NCBI GenBank assembly: GCA_024362935.1
Contig: JANCRA010000033.1
Location: 10,066,714-10,130,713, forward strand
DNA from: Setophaga petechia
Lineage: Eukaryota > Chordata > Aves > Passeriformes > Parulidae
DNA length: 64,000 nucleotides
Reading direction: 5' to 3'
Shown: positions 34,000 through 46,928 of the stretch, piece by piece
How positions within the stretch are numbered: the stretch's first letter is position 1
Layout: each line of letters opens with the position of its first letter
The notes under the pieces: generated by a model
Told to the model about the DNA's origin: nothing
Databases searched by the model: none
Seen by the model: the letters and a program-made list of their open reading frames with translations, nothing else
Translations under genes and position numbers: made by a program

Positions 34000-34430
34000 A
34001 GGGTTTTTGAGGGGATCGCAGCTGGTTTTCTGCCCGCCCTCGCTGCCCGCAGCAGAGCCCGGCAGCGCAGCCCCGCGGACAGGCAGCCGAGGGGCGGCGG
34101 CCATGACGCGTCTCTGCCGCGGCGCAGGCGCGATCGCGACCTCGGGAGTGGCTCGGCCGGGACGCGCTTGACCTCCCAAGATGGCGGCAGAAAAGGGCGG
34201 AAAAAGGAGCAGCGCGGCCCGTGTACCAGGCTGGCTGGTCGGCACCCCGAGGCCGCAGCGGCGGGATTTTCCGTGAGGTATGCAGTGCCGAGCACACGGG
34301 CTGTGGGCTCAGCGGCGCCGCGGGCGGGCGGGTTCTGGGAGGTCGCTGACGGGCACTGGCGGGGGCGGTTCTCCTTGCCGAGGCTCTCGTGGTACGTCCT
34401 CTGCTGCTGGAGAGGGGTTTTGTACTGGGA
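34000..34430 (+). promoter_or_regulatory. CpG-rich block (ii) with YY1-like site
   Basis: GC-rich segment with AAGATGGCGGC (YY1-type) near 34,178-34,188 and a layout resembling block (iii) at 46.0 kb: both contain TTTCTGCCCGC, GACAGGCAGCCGAG and a GGCTGTGGGCTCAGCGGCGC stretch. It is a promoter-like paralogue. No confident first exon. Confidence 0.5.
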
Positions 34431-37400
34431 AAGCTCATTTTATTTTTCCGAATGAAAATACGCTGCCCAGTATGCCCAAGTAGAGAGCAGTAAAACACTT
34501 GCTTTGGTCGAGAATTTAGTGCTTCAAAGTAGGGGGTTTGTTTCATGTTAGCACGGATGAGTCTACGATGACTTAATAGTCATGACAATGTCAATATTAC
34601 AGCCAAAAGCTCTTTATCGGGGAGATGTTGAGGAAGAAAAATACACTGATATTCCTGTGCTAAGCGCACATCCGTAGCTGGGAAACAGCAGAGGAGCTGC
34701 AGTGTACAGCTGTTAGCAGAAAATTTGGGAAGAAGCGCTCTGGTGGAATTTGGGGTTCAAGTTGAGGACTAATCAGTGGTGCTGTTAACACAGTCAGAAT
34801 GGATCACTCACTCTCTCCAGGCCGGTGTGGCCTCAAAGGCTGTCCCTGCTGATGGCAGAGTGCGTGAAGCCTCTGCTGAGCAGGCAGCGGCATCTCCTCC
34901 GAACACTTTCTCACAGCAGGGACGGAGACGGACCCAGCCCAGCGCATGGAAACGGATCTCTCCAGCTGAACACTCAGGTGAAGCGACCCCAGAGCGTGCT
35001 CAGCATGCACCAGGTGACCTTCACATCTCCAGGGTAATGATTCTTGCACCTTCAGACCGCAGTATCGATCAGCTTTTTTTTTTCCCCCAGGCTTTTAATC
35101 ACCTCTCAAACAGAGGAATACTCCCCTTGGAGGCTGCTGTGCCCTGCGCACTAGGGAGCCTGGCAGGTGACCCCGTTGGTGAGGGGAGGGCAGCTGCAAG
35201 CAGGCAGCCACTGGGAAAACATGGGAGTTGGAGGGGTTTCTGAAGTCTGAGGAACGGGGAGACGGCCTGAGCTAAGCAGGAGTTAAGCACAGTCATACAG
35301 AGTCCTGGCTGTTATGATTTAAGGTCGCTTAGTGAATATCTGTAGAGTCTATAGATATTTCTATATCTGTAAAAGTAGAATATAGGGTCGTGTGCAGGAG
35401 AAAAAGAGCTCTTTACGTAAGATACGACCTGGGGGGCATCATGCCAGGCTATCCCTTCCAGATCTGGAAGGCTTCAGTGTTCAGTGTGGCACGATGGGAA
35501 GTTTTGAACAATAAGATTTCCTCTTTGGTGCAGGTCAGATGGGTGACGCCTGGCAGCTCGTGCACCACCTCCGTGTTAACCCGTGCGCCTCTCCTTCCCT
35601 CCCCGCTCCACAGGCACAACACGGGAGCAGCAGGGAGAGCTGGGTTTGTCCCGGAGGATCCAGGAGCTCGGGGTGGATACCTGAGCCTGCAGCTCCAGGC
35701 TGCAGCGGGACCCGAGGGCCGCACACACCCACAGCGCACAGGTACTCTCAGAAACGTGGGCTGTCACGGCTGAGCCTCAGGAGCTGGCAGTGCCCGCTTG
35801 GAGAACAACAGTAGCTTCCAGCCTTTTCTTTTGTCTGCACTTCCAGTGTTCAGTCAGTCCAATTACTGCTGGGCCTTTGCCCAGCATGGTGTGAAATGCT
35901 TCAGGGGCTAAAGGGGTAAAAAAAGGGGAAAGAAAATCAAACTATAGTCTAAACCTCAGGAGGGAGAAGACATCCGTCAGGACAAACTCTTAAGAGAAAT
36001 GGGATGAAGAAAACTTGTTTACTAAATCCTTCATATCTGTAGCTAGTGCAAAGAGGTCTCACAGTCCTTCTCATTAGCAGAGCAAAGGAAGACCAGAAAA
36101 GCCCTCAGCCTAAGCCATTAAAAGCAGCAGCAGCAGCAGCTCGGTGTGGCGTGGCAGGCATTCCTAGGTCGTCTTTTTGCTTTTGCATCTAGCACTGGTA
36201 GAGGAAAATTCATTGCAAGGTGATACTTCCAGCCTTGTATTGAAATGTGAGCAAAGAGGAACTTTCTCAGTTGGATTTGGGTTTATTCACAGCACTTGTA
36301 AACAGAGTTAACATAAAGATAACAAGCGCAGGGAGCGTGCCGTGGGTTACCTCAAGCGGCAAAGGATTCGGGACGGGGACAAGGCACTTTCCCCTTCAAG
36401 GTACTGTTTTTTTCTGGAGGAATTATGTGAGAGCAGAGAAGTTGCAATGGCATTGCAGTTCCCTGCACAGAAAATACCCAGGGAGGCGAAGCACAGCCCA
36501 GTGGTGCCATTCACCTGTACCACAACTGGGAGCATCAGTGAAGTGAGGAGGACCGAGCAGCTCCCTCCTTTAGCAAACACAACAGAAACGTCAGCCAGCG
36601 TCACCTTTTCCCAGACCACTGGCGTGCACTTGGGGACAATAACTCGTATTTGTCACAGCCAGGTCTTCTGAGCCACAGCACCTCCTGCTCTGGGGTGGCC
36701 ACCGCTCGCCGATCACAGCGAAAACAAACTTGTGTACGGGCACTCTGCAAAATTGCCACCACAGATGCCACCGAAGCACAGCTTTGGCTTTCAGGCATCT
36801 CCTCTGCAAGCTGTCCCTTGTGGCGTTTCTGCAGGGGATTCATTGTTCATTAATTCCTCCCATTTTCTATTTGTAATTCCCAAAGAATATCGGTTAACTT
36901 TTACAGCCTCTTCAGCGCTCCCCAAGCTTCACACCACACCTAAATGCTCATTTTCACTGCCTGAAGGGCTTTTCTGACCTGAATGCTTCTATGAATACTT
37001 CAGCTTAAGGGGAAAGCTGTACATTGATTGCATTTTGGAGAAAAAGATTTGAATGTCCAGCTGTAAATTTATCTTGTGTTTTGTCTTCCAGGTTCACTCG
37101 TACTGTAATTTGCAAATGGCACGGCAAACGCCACGAGAGCAGCCGGTGAAGATGGCTCAGAAGCAATGACAAGAATGCGCTGCCAAGTTGGGTCCAGCAG
37201 TCCAGCTTCCGGACACGGTAGGGCAGACGCACCTTTGTTTGATAAAGCATCAAACGCTGTAGTTTTTATTTTTTGTGCTTGTCTGTGCTCCCATTCTGAT
37301 CACCCCTTGAAGTATTATTTTTCAAAACGATATCTAGGAGAGAAATCACGTTTATTCAGGGGGAGCCATAATTCTCATCTGTTTCAAATGCACCGGGTGT

Positions 37401-37900
37401 GTTTTAAGCCCTGCAAACACACCGAGAGCTGCAGAGTTTGTAGCGCAGTTCTCTGCAGCACCGGTTATTCTGTATTCCAGTAACCATGCCCTGGGGTACC
37501 AGCTAGGCTCAATCCCGGGAGCAGGAGAAGCAGACCCGAGAGATGCTTTGGGTGGAGCCCAGCCAGGTTTCAGGCGGCCTGCAAAGTCTGGCCTCGCAGT
37601 ACACACCGGTCTGCTGTTGCCATCGGCCGGAAAAATCCCTCTGGGATATTCCCAGACGCAGGGAGGAGTATCCGCTCCTGTCACAGAACCGCCGGGGGCT
37701 CTTTGCCCTCCGGCTCCGTGCGATCTGCCCAGGAACAACGCGCGCACCAGGCCGTTACCGCTCTCCGCACGGCGAAACACCTTCAGCCGAGGTCAGTGGA
37801 AAAGCAAAACAATCCTGCCAACACAAGCCCACTACTAGAGAGGCAAAACGTTACCCTTCCAAAGGAATTCATCCTTCTCCTCGCTTACAGCTCTGCTGTT
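34431..37900. other. low-copy region with isolated exon-like pieces
   Basis: No repeats I recognise. At 35,614-35,741 a good acceptor (CCCCGCTCCACAG) and a GTACTC donor bracket 128 bp with an open frame. At 36,342-36,671 a 109-codon plus-strand frame has ordinary protein-like composition. A (CAG)6 run lies at 36,124. None can be linked into a gene. Confidence 0.35.
36342..36671 (+). CDS. hypothetical frame, 109 codons, unsupported function
   Basis: Starts MGYLKRQRIRDGDK and ends ICHSQVF. Balanced composition, no repeats and no recognised domain. It could be chance, or part of a decayed element. Listed only because it is not explained by composition. Confidence 0.12.
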   Translation: MGYLKRQRIRDGDKALSPSRYCFFLEELCESREVAMALQFPAQKIPREAKHSPVVPFTCTTTGSISEVRRTEQLPPLANTTETSASVTFSQTTGVHLGTITRICHSQVF

Positions 37901-37906
37901 GGGTCA

Positions 37907-38010
37907 CACCATAGAATGGTGTGGGTTGGAAGGGACCTTAAAAAGGGCCTCATTCCACCCCCTGTCCTGGGCAGGGTCACCTTCCCCTTGGCCAGGTTGC
38001 TGTGCTGTCA
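37907..38010 (-). mobile_element. CR1 3'-end fragment
   Basis: CCATAGAATGGTGTGGGTTG then GAAGGGACCTTAAAAAGGGC is the complement of the CR1 3' terminus; the CCTGTCCTGGGCAGGG that follows fits the family. Confidence 0.85.
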
Positions 38011-38493
38011 CAGATCAGGTGACAGAGCTGTGGAAATTGTAATGATATTATTAAGGCCTGTTTCTTATTGCCTTGCCATTCGTGAAGCCCAAGGCTGTCT
38101 TGTCCTAGTTTAGCTTTCTGATGTGGAGGAGCTGAACTGCCAATCGATACGGAATTTGGTGCTCTCTGTGGCACGACATCCTGAAAATCTCTGTCCCAGA
38201 AATACTGTCACGATGGCTGTGCTCCATAAAGAATGACACGGCCCGATTGGCAGCAATTTTTACTTGTGCAATAGTGTAAAAATGGTAAAATTTGAACACT
38301 GCTTATTATTTCAAAAGAAAATATTTTAAAACTTGGAGCCATAGCTAAAATTACCCCTGAAAGGTAGCAAGAGCAAATACATAGAATACCTCTCCCTCTT
38401 TGTAGATATACTTTCCATTCAAAACTATGCTGATGGGGATATGCTTGTATGTATTTAGTGACCTTTACAGATTTATTCCCCAAGTTTTTTGAG

Positions 38494-38710
38494 TTCATAG
38501 AATCATGGAATAGTTCAGGTCGGAAGGGACTCTAAAGATGGCCTCATTCCAAGCCTGCTGCCGTGGGCAGGGACGTGGTTCCACAGACCAGGTTGCTCAG
38601 AGCCTCGTCCCAGAGCACCAATGGGCCTTGAAGACTTCCAGGGATGGGGCAGCCCCAGCATCTCTGAGCAACCTGTGCCAGCCAGGTGCCAGAGGAGGAA
38701 GAAAGCCCTT
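38494..38710 (-). mobile_element. CR1 3'-end copy
   Basis: Begins with ATAGAATCATGGAATAG, the complement of the CR1 terminal repeat. AGACCAGGTTGCTCAGAGCC and TTCCAGGGATGGGGCAGCCC follow in the order expected for a minus-strand CR1. Confidence 0.9.
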
Positions 38711-39385
38711 CCCACCCGGAGCAGAGGCTGCTGCAGCTTCGTGTAGCCTCGTGTCACCGAGTGCGTGAGACAGCAAGGCCCTTCCCACGGAGGGATAACA
38801 GCACCGAAAGATCTTTTTCGGGAAAAGCGGAGCAATGGAACGCCAAAGCAGCCTTCAGTTCTTCCGGCAGATTTGGGAACAACTTGAAGGAGAAGCAGAG
38901 CTGGCCTGGTGCTTGCCAGCTCTGCAGGCAGTGGGGATGGAGGAGCTGCAATTATCTGTCTTCTTGGCTGAGTCTTTAAAAGTGAGGCACTTTTCTGTAG
39001 TTCCTTTTCAAGAATTATGTGAAAGTTCCCCCTAGAAGGCCAAAGTCAGCTGTTTTCTTAGCAGAAGGAAGTCAGGAAGAAGCAAAGCAGGCAAAAACAT
39101 CAGGTAAGTCAGGATAAAAAACTTGGCTAACCTATTTCCCCTCCCCCCCCTCCAGACAGGCAATTCTGAAGCACTCAGCAGAGATCTGCCCGGGAGGAAA
39201 AGCAGAGCCAATCCCTGAGAACTGACGTGCGAGCCTCGGTGTGGGACCTCCTGAGCTCCCATTCCTGTGGTGGGAGTGTTTCTCCTCTCATCCAGCCAAG
39301 CCAGAGACCTCCTAGGGAACGAGCAGGTAAGGTTTAAGTACCGAGATCTCCCCCGTAAGAAGTGACAGGGCAAAAGGAAATGGCC
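38711..39385. other. no supported gene
   Basis: Low-copy DNA between CR1 copies; a C-run at 39,142-39,150. No coding evidence. Confidence 0.4.
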
Positions 39386-39389
39386 TCAA

Positions 39390-39622
39390 GTCGCAGCAGG
39401 GAAGACTGAGATCGGCTTGGAGGAAAAATTTCATCACTGAAAGGGTGGTCAGGCATAGGAGCAGGCTGCCCAGGGAAGTCTCCATGCCTGGAGACATTTA
39501 AAGGATGTCAAGATGTGGTGTTTAGGGACCTGATTTGGGTGGGGGCTTGGCAGTGCTGGGGCAGCAGCTGGGCTCGATGACCTTAGAAGGCTTTTCCAAC
39601 CTAAAGGATCCTATGGTTCTGG
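39390..39622 (+). mobile_element. CR1 3'-end copy, plus orientation
   Basis: GCTGCCCAGGGAAGTCTCCA, GGGGGCTTGGCAGTGCTGG and CTCGATGACCTTAGAAGG precede a tail of TCCAACCTAAAGGATCCTAT and GGTTCT, the standard CR1 3' end. Confidence 0.9.
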
Positions 39623-40290
39623 AAAGCCTTGCCCCCTCTAGCTCTAACACAGCACCTGGATGCTGACAAAATGAGGCTGGTCATAGACGCTGGAGGTCCC
39701 TGTCCCACAGGGAGAGGACAAGCCAGCGTCACCTGCAGGCAGGGTCTCGTCCCCAGAGAGCAGTCAGCGACTCCATCCCTGCCCGGTGCTCCGTGCGCAC
39801 CCTCGGGGCGGACACCTGCCCTCAGGTTTCCCTCTGGGCACCTGGGAAGAGAACCAGGTCCATCCAGGTGGCAGCTCCAGGCTTCGGGGCTTTGCAGCTG
39901 TGTGCCTTGACACGAGGCCGCCCGGCAACGCTGCTGGCCTCGGATCCTTGCTGCTTTCCACCTCATCCCATATGGATTTAGCAGCAATCTTCTGTCTTTT
40001 CTTTAAAACTGTCCTTGGGAGAGTTCAAAGAGAGGGTAATTAGTTATTTCAAAGCCTAAATATTTTACCTTTGGGCACTCTAGAGAAAAGACAAAAACCT
40101 GCTTTGCATCCTTCTGCCTGGAAGCCATTGTGACACAGGGAGGTGAGAAAGGGGCTGGCCGGGGTCACTGAGGCTCTGAGATGGAGCTGAGTTTGCATTT
40201 CAATTTACTGGAGCAGAGGCTCATCAGAAGTTTTCTCAGCTCTCTGAGGCACAGAGCCCTGGAGCCAAGTAAGCTTGAGCTGCTGCAGCT
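39623..40290. other. no supported gene
   Basis: Low-copy DNA. Frames on both strands are short and overlap each other; no domain recognised. Confidence 0.4.
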
Positions 40291-40296
40291 TGCTGT

Positions 40297-40990
40297 GAGC
40301 CTTGGGGTGAGCGTGCATCATTGCAGGGTTGGGATTGATTGAAATGCACTAAGGAAACAGCTCTGGGGAGAGAGGGAGGGAGATCCTCTCTTAACATGTG
40401 CCAATTCTTCTGTCAGACTCATCATGGCAGGACAGCGTGAAGACTGCAAGAAGATGTGGAGGGAAACAGGGAATGTGACTGGAGCATCGAACGCACAAGT
40501 GCAGAAATTTGGCTTTTTGCTTGGATTTAAACTCAGAAGTTGTAAGGAATTTGGGAATGAGAAGGGACATTTCAGAAGGAGAGGAAGAAAAAGAAGAAGA
40601 AGTTGTTGTTACAGTCCTAGCAAAATCTTTTGTTCCAGCTAATAAAGAAAGTTAATAAAAAAAAAAAAAGAAAAAGTGTGGGTTTTTTTTTCCCCTCAAT
40701 ATTATATTAGTTGGTGGTATATGGTGTGTGGTTTTATGTCTTGGTATTATTATCTCTGTGTGAATTGTTTTTTGAGTGAGGCTAACTTTCTGGGTGGGTG
40801 GGTTTGTATTTGAGGTAGGATGAATTTCAATAGGTTTCTTTCAGAGACTTGTGATAGGTACTACCGGGATTTTGGTTTTGTTCACTGTATGTATAAACAT
40901 AGAGATTTGGTAGGCCCAGCTCGGTCCTGGAGTTTTGGGTGTTAATTTATTAGTTGGCTTTTGTTAAATGCAGTATTCAATTTTTGAAAG
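40297..40990 (+). repeat. dispersed repeat E, copy 2
   Basis: Same landmarks as copy 1: GAGCGTGCATCATTGCAGGG, AAGAAGATGTGGAGGGAAAC, GAATTTGGGAATGAGAAGGG and GATTTGGTAGGCCCAGCTC. It ends shortly after TTGGCTTTTGTTAAATGCAG, where copy 1 continues. Confidence 0.85.
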
Positions 40991-40999
40991 GTTTTTTAA

Positions 41000-41444
41000 T
41001 GTAGTGGTTTTAAGGTGTTTTTTAAGAATTGATTGTATTGTTCTATGTTGTTTGTAGTTGGTGGATGATAAGGGATACGGTGTAACTTCTCCAACGTTAC
41101 AGTTTTAGTGTTGCTAAGTTCTGATTTTTTTGCGGTTTAATGTTTTATTTTTGGTTTTATTTTTGGGACAGGGTGGGTTTTTATAGGCAGTATGTTTTTT
41201 AATTTGGGTAGTGATAGTTTCTAGGATTTTAATAGTTGAGATTTTTATATTTTCATGCTTTTAATTAGTTTTTAAAAAAATTTTTAAAATAACCAACAAT
41301 CTATGAAAGTTATTATTTGTGAGTTAGCATCAAGGTAGAGCTTTGGGGGCTTTTTTTAGTAATGTTTAGGGTCAGTTGTACAGTTTTGAGTGTAGTGAGT
41401 TGGTTTTATTTCATTTTTAATTGGTGTTTCTTTTTGTTAGCAGT
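41000..41444 (+). other. T-rich tract related to 31.8-32.9 kb
   Basis: T/G-rich sequence with words shared with the tract after the 31.2-kb CpG island (for example TTTAATTTGGGTAGT and GGGTCAGTTGTACAGTTT versus GGGTCAATGGCACTGTTT). No gene. Confidence 0.5.
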
Positions 41445-43656
41445 TATGTCATTTTCAATGTGTATTTGAGTTGTTTGGGTTTTTGAGATATTGGTCTAGG
41501 AGGAAGTTTATGATGAGCATGTTTGGAGGTTTGGGGCTAGTTCTAATGGGATCTGAAATTTATTTACAGTTAGATTGATTTGTGTTTTTATGAGGGTTCA
41601 ATGTTGTGGGATCTTTGTTCCATCAGCAACAGAAACAGGTTTTGTTCCGCCCCGCTGCGATGGGACGAGCGTGTGCTGTGTACTGGTGCTGAGGAAGGTA
41701 CAGGATCTCTGTGGTTCTGATGTGTTGGGTTTAATGAATTGATATGGTCTAATATATAGATGAAAATAGAAATAAATATGAATTTTAAAATAGATATAAA
41801 ATTATAGTAGTAAATGTAAATATAGAAAAAAATACATAAATACATAAAACTTTATATCTAGTATATTATTGTAACAGAAAAGACATAAAAATGATAGTCT
41901 ATGATATATAAATACAAAGATACATAAATATAGATTGTAAATATAAAAATATTTCAACATAGTTAAAATAACTTGGGGAATTTTTGGTTTTTATTAGGTT
42001 AAAGGCTGGGGTTTTTTAATAAATAATATAAATATAAATAATATAAAATAGGAGTACAAATATACAAATATATAATATATATACACCAATATCTATAAAT
42101 ATTTATTATAAATATAAGTGATAGTAATATGTAATATAAAAATAACAGATCTATTTTTATCTGAAAAGGTATTCTTCCTAATATATATATTTAAATAGAA
42201 ATAAAAATTTATAAATAAAAAATCAAGTGTAAATGTGAATAGAATTAGGAAAAATAAAATTATCTTTAGAATTTTGAATATGGCTTAAATAAAGGGGTGT
42301 CTTTGGTTTTTATTTGGTTAGAGGCAGGGGTTTTATTTTAAATCATCTAAGTATAATACAAATGTGACTCTTAAGATACAAATGAATATATAAAGAGAAA
42401 TGACTAAACTATGAATATAAATTTAAACATACGTAAGTAATAGGAAGAGTTGTAGTATAGAACGTAAATGGCATTATACGGCAATAGAAATTATAAATGG
42501 GAATATAAAGATAAAAATATGTAAATATCGTTTAAAAGAAAGGGAATTTTTGGGCTTTTATTTCAGTAGAGGCAGGGGTTTGATTTTAAATAATAGAAGT
42601 GTTACAGAAGTCAAAATCTTAACACAGAAATATATAATCAATATGTAAAAAATATGTTTAAATGTGTCTAACTAAGAACTTGAAATAGACGTAATACAGA
42701 ATATAAATGTATTTATAAATTGACGTTAATAAAGGTAAATGTATAAGTAAGCCATATCCATTAACGTACATGATAAATATAAATGTGAGTAGAAATATGA
42801 AAACATAAGGTTAAAATCTATTTAAATACTTTTTAAAAGAAAAGGTGGGGTTTTTTCTTTTTTTGTTCTTATTGAGTTAGAGGCAGGGTTTTCATTTCAA
42901 ATAATATGAATATAGATTATTACTGTTCTGTATTTCTAAATATTGAGATATATAATCAAGATAGATATATATATCTATAAAAAATATAAGTAAATATAAA
43001 TAATAGGAAGCGATTTAATATGGAATACAAATAACGGTATACATTAGAACACATTTTAAATGTAAATGTGAAGATGAATCTGAAAAATACCATTTAAAAA
43101 TATTTAAATACAATTGAAAAGAAAGGGGTTCTTTTTGGCTTTAATTTGGGTAGAGGCACGGGTTTTATTATAAATAATATTAGTGTTGCCAAAGTAAAAA
43201 TCTTAACATAGAAATAAATATAAATATATAAAGATATGAATAAAAAAATATAAAAATAGAACTAATAGGAACAGATGTCAAATAGAATAAAAATGTTTAA
43301 AGAAATGGGAAATTATAAATGTAAAAATAAACATTCTACATAAATATGCGTTTTAAATATAAATTTAAATATCAATATTTAATTTTTTAAAAACTTGAAT
43401 ACAGTTGAAAACAAAGGGGTCCTTTTTGGATTTTATTTGGGTAGATGCAGAGGTTTTATTTGAAATAATAGAAGTGATAGGGAAGTAAAAATTAACGCAG
43501 ACATATATAATGAATATGTAAAAATATGTATAAAAATATAGAAAGAAATCTAAGTAATAGGAATAGATGTAACATAGAAAATAAATTTATTTAAAAGTAG
43601 AAATGTAGGAACAGACATTATACATCAACAGACATTATAAATGGAAATGTGAATAT
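41445..43656 (+). repeat. 2,212-bp tandem duplication, copy 1 (AT satellite block iii)
   Basis: Begins near TATGTCATTTTCAATGTG and includes a GC island word GTTCCGCCCCGCTGCGATGG, then about 1.9 kb of AT-rich satellite with marker segments (GAGGCAGGGGTTTTATTTT) at irregular 250-310 bp spacing. Confidence 0.92.
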
Positions 43657-45857
43657 TATGTCATTTTCAATGTGCATTTGAGTTGTTTGGGTTTTTGAGA
43701 TATTGGTCTAGGAGGAAGTTTCTGATGAGCATGTACGGAGGTTTGGGGCTAGTTCTAGTGGGATCTGAAATTTATTGACAGTTAGATTGATTTGTGTTTT
43801 TATGAGGGTTCAATATTGTGGGATCTTTGTTCCATCACCAACAGAAACAGGTTTTGTTCCGCCCCGCTGCGATGGGACGAGCGTGTGCTGTGTACTGGTG
43901 CTGAGGAAGGCACAGGATCTCTGTGGGTCTGATGTGTTGGGTTAATGAATTGATATGGTCTAATATATAGATGAAAATAGAAATAAATATGAATTTTAAA
44001 ATAGATATAAAATTATAGTAGTAAACGTAAATATAGAAAACAAATACATAAATACATAAAACTTTATATACAGTATATTATTGTAACAGAAAAGACATAA
44101 AAATGATAGTCTATTATATATAAATACAAAGATATATAAATATAGATTGTAAATATAAAAATATTTCAACATAGTTAAAATAACTTGGGGAATTTTTGGT
44201 TTTTATTAGGTTATAGGCTGGGGTTTTTTAATAAATGATATAAAGATAAATAATATCAAATAGGAGTACAAATATACAAATATATAATATATATACACCA
44301 ATATCTATAAATATTTATTATAAATATAAGTGAAAGTAATATGTAATATAAAAATAACAGATCTATTTTTATCTCAAAAGGTATTCTACCTAATATATAT
44401 ATTTAAATAGAAATAAAAATTATAAGTGTAAATGTGAAGAGAATTAGGAAAAATAAAATTATTTTTAGCATTTTAAATATGGCTTAAATAAAGGGGTGTC
44501 TTTGGTTTTTATTTGGTTAGAGGCAGGGGTTTTATTTTAAATCATCTAAGTATAATAAAAATGTGACTCTTAAGATAGAAATATATAAAAAATATATAAA
44601 GAGAAATGACTAAACTATGAATATAAATTTAAACATATGTGAGTAATAAGAAGAGTTGTAGTATAGAATGTAAATGGCATTATACGGCAATAGAAATTAT
44701 AAATGGGAATATAAAGATAAAAATATGTAAATATCGTTTAAAACAAAGGGAATTTTTGGGCTTTTATTTCAGTAGAGGCAGGGGTTTGATTTTAAATAAT
44801 AGAAGTGTTACAGAAGTCAAAATCTTAACACAGAAATATATAATCAATATGTAAAGATATGTTTAAATGTGTCTAACTAAGAACTTGAAATAGATGTAAT
44901 ACAGAATATAAATGTATTTATAAATTGACGTTAATAAAGGTAAATGTATAAGTAAGCCATATCCATTAACGTACATGATAAATATAAATGTGAGTAGAAA
45001 TATGAAAATGTAAGGATAAAATCTATTTAAATACTTTTTAAGAGAAAGGGTTGGTTTTTTTTTTTTTGTTCTTTTTGAGTTAGAGGCAGGGTTTTCATTT
45101 CAAATAATATGAATATAGATTATTACTGTTCTGTATTTCTAAATATTGAGATATATAATCAAGATAGATATATATATCTATAAAAAATATAAGTAAATAT
45201 AAATAATAGGAAGCGATTTAATATGGAATACAAATAACGGTATACATTAGAATACATTTAAAAGGAAAATGTGAAGATGAATCTGAAAAATACCACTTAA
45301 AAATATTTAAATATAGTTGAAAGGAAAGGGGTTCTTTTTGGCTTTAATTTGGGTAGAGGCAAGGGTTTTATTTTAAATAATTTTCGTGTTGCAAAAGTAA
45401 AAATCTTAACTCAGAAATAAAAATAAATATATGAAGATATGAATGAAAATATATAAAAAATAGAACTAATAGGAACAGATGTCAAATAGAATAAAAATGT
45501 TTAAAGAAATGGGAAATTAGAAATGTAAAAATAAACATACATAAATATGCGTTTTAAATATAAATTTAAATATAAATATTTATTTTTTAAAAAAAATTTG
45601 AATACAGTTGAAAACAAAGGGGTCCATTTTGGGTTTTATTTGGGTAGATGCAGAGGTTTTATTTGAAATACTATAAGTGATACGGAAGTAAAAATTAACG
45701 CCGAAATATATAATGAACATGTAAAAATATGTATAAAAATATAGAAAGAAATCTAAGTAATAGGAATAGATGTAATATAGAAAATAAATTTATTTAAAAG
45801 TAGAAACGTATAAATAGACATTATACATCAAAGAACATAAATGGAAATGTGAATATT
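43657..45857 (+). repeat. 2,212-bp tandem duplication, copy 2
   Basis: Repeats copy 1 at a constant early offset of 2,212 bp (checked at TATGTCATTTTC and at TGTGTTTTTATGAGGG), with scattered substitutions and small indels. Ends near GAATATTAT at 45,857. Confidence 0.92.
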
Positions 45858-45984
45858 ATTATGAAAAAATATTTTTAAAATATCTAAATATTTTTCAAAG
45901 CAATTGTTGGGGATTGATTTTGGTTTTTTTATCCTTTCGGCTTAGAGGAGGGATGGTTTTTTTCTTCTTCCCGGTTGTTTTGGG

Positions 45985-46707
45985 GCATTTATTTCGGAGG
46001 AGTTTTTGGCGGGGGGGGGGGGGGATCGCCCCCGTTCATTTCTGCCGCTTTTTCTGCCCGCAGCTCCGAAGCGCGCGGCAGTGCTGCCACCTTGTGGGCA
46101 GAGCGCGGTACTGCAGCCGCGCAGCGACAGGCAGCCGAGCGGCCGCCATCTTGGGAGTGGCGGAACACCGACGCCGGCGCGGCTCCGGCGGCGTTTTCTG
46201 TGGCGTTTCAAGCGTACCCGTCAGGGGCTGTGGGCTCAGCGGCGCCGCGGGGCTGCGTATTTTGTCGGGTTTCCGCCACGCATCGGGGAAAACGCCTCTC
46301 GCTGCCGGGAGGGCCTCTCGTGGCCGCCATCTTGGGGGCGGTGAGTCCCGAATGTCTCGGACTTTCTTCGACCTTCTGAAGATGGTGGCGAAATGGGCGA
46401 GAAAATCGCAGAGCCCGGTAGGTCTGCCGCCCTGTGGCCAGAAAGTAGTACTGCAGCCTCCCCGAGCTAGCCCCCTGCCCCTCGCCGCTGGTTTCCGGGG
46501 GCAGGGGAGGGACGCGGCTGCCGAGCGAGGGGCGGGAGCGAGCGGCGGGCGGGGCGGTGTCTGTAAATGCTGCGCACGGGGGAAGGACGTTCAGGCGGTG
46601 GAATCGACCGCGCGGGCCGGACAGCCCCGGCGGGGCGGCGGGCAGGCGGCGCAGGAGGCGGAGCGGGATCTCGGCGCTCGCCGCCGTTTCTGCCGCCGGC
46701 TTTAGAG
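45985..46707 (+). promoter_or_regulatory. CpG-rich block (iii): likely promoter and first exon
   Basis: GC-rich block after the AT satellite with two GCCGCCATCTTGG YY1-type sites (46,142-46,156 and 46,321-46,337) and a donor (TTTAGAG then GTGAGG) at 46,708. Such promoters often drive housekeeping or germline genes. The 263-codon frame over it has an in-frame stop just before the donor, so the exon is probably 5' UTR. It lies upstream, on the same strand, of the exon array at 47.8-58 kb and is the best candidate promoter for it. Confidence 0.5.
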
Positions 46708-46774
46708 GTGAGGCCGGTCACCCGTGCCGTCCCGCCACCTCCCGGTGTCTGTAAACTTCTCTCTGCCTTGACAG

Positions 46775-46860
46775 GTCTGTGCTGGAGAGTGGGAGAAAGG
46801 TCCCTGCCAGTTACCATCTCCTGGGTGGGCAGAGAGCTCTGATCTTGGCCGGATGGGCTG
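46775..46860 (+). other. candidate exon 2 (86 bp) after the CpG block
   Basis: Acceptor CTCTGCCTTGACAG and donor GTGAGT (after GGGCTG) bracket 86 bp. It is open in frame 0 (VCAGEWEKGPCQLPSPGW...). Strong splice sites, but no known homology. It could be the second exon of the transcript starting in block (iii). Confidence 0.4.
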
Positions 46861-46928
46861 GTGAGTATTGCAGCAATGAGGACGTGCTTTTAAGGATTTA
46901 GTGACCTTTGCAGATTTATCCCCTTCCT

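Noticed and set aside
45914..46705. 263-codon plus-strand frame through CpG block (iii)
   Set aside because: It begins in AT satellite, runs over a G homopolymer and stops just before the donor; more likely 5' UTR.
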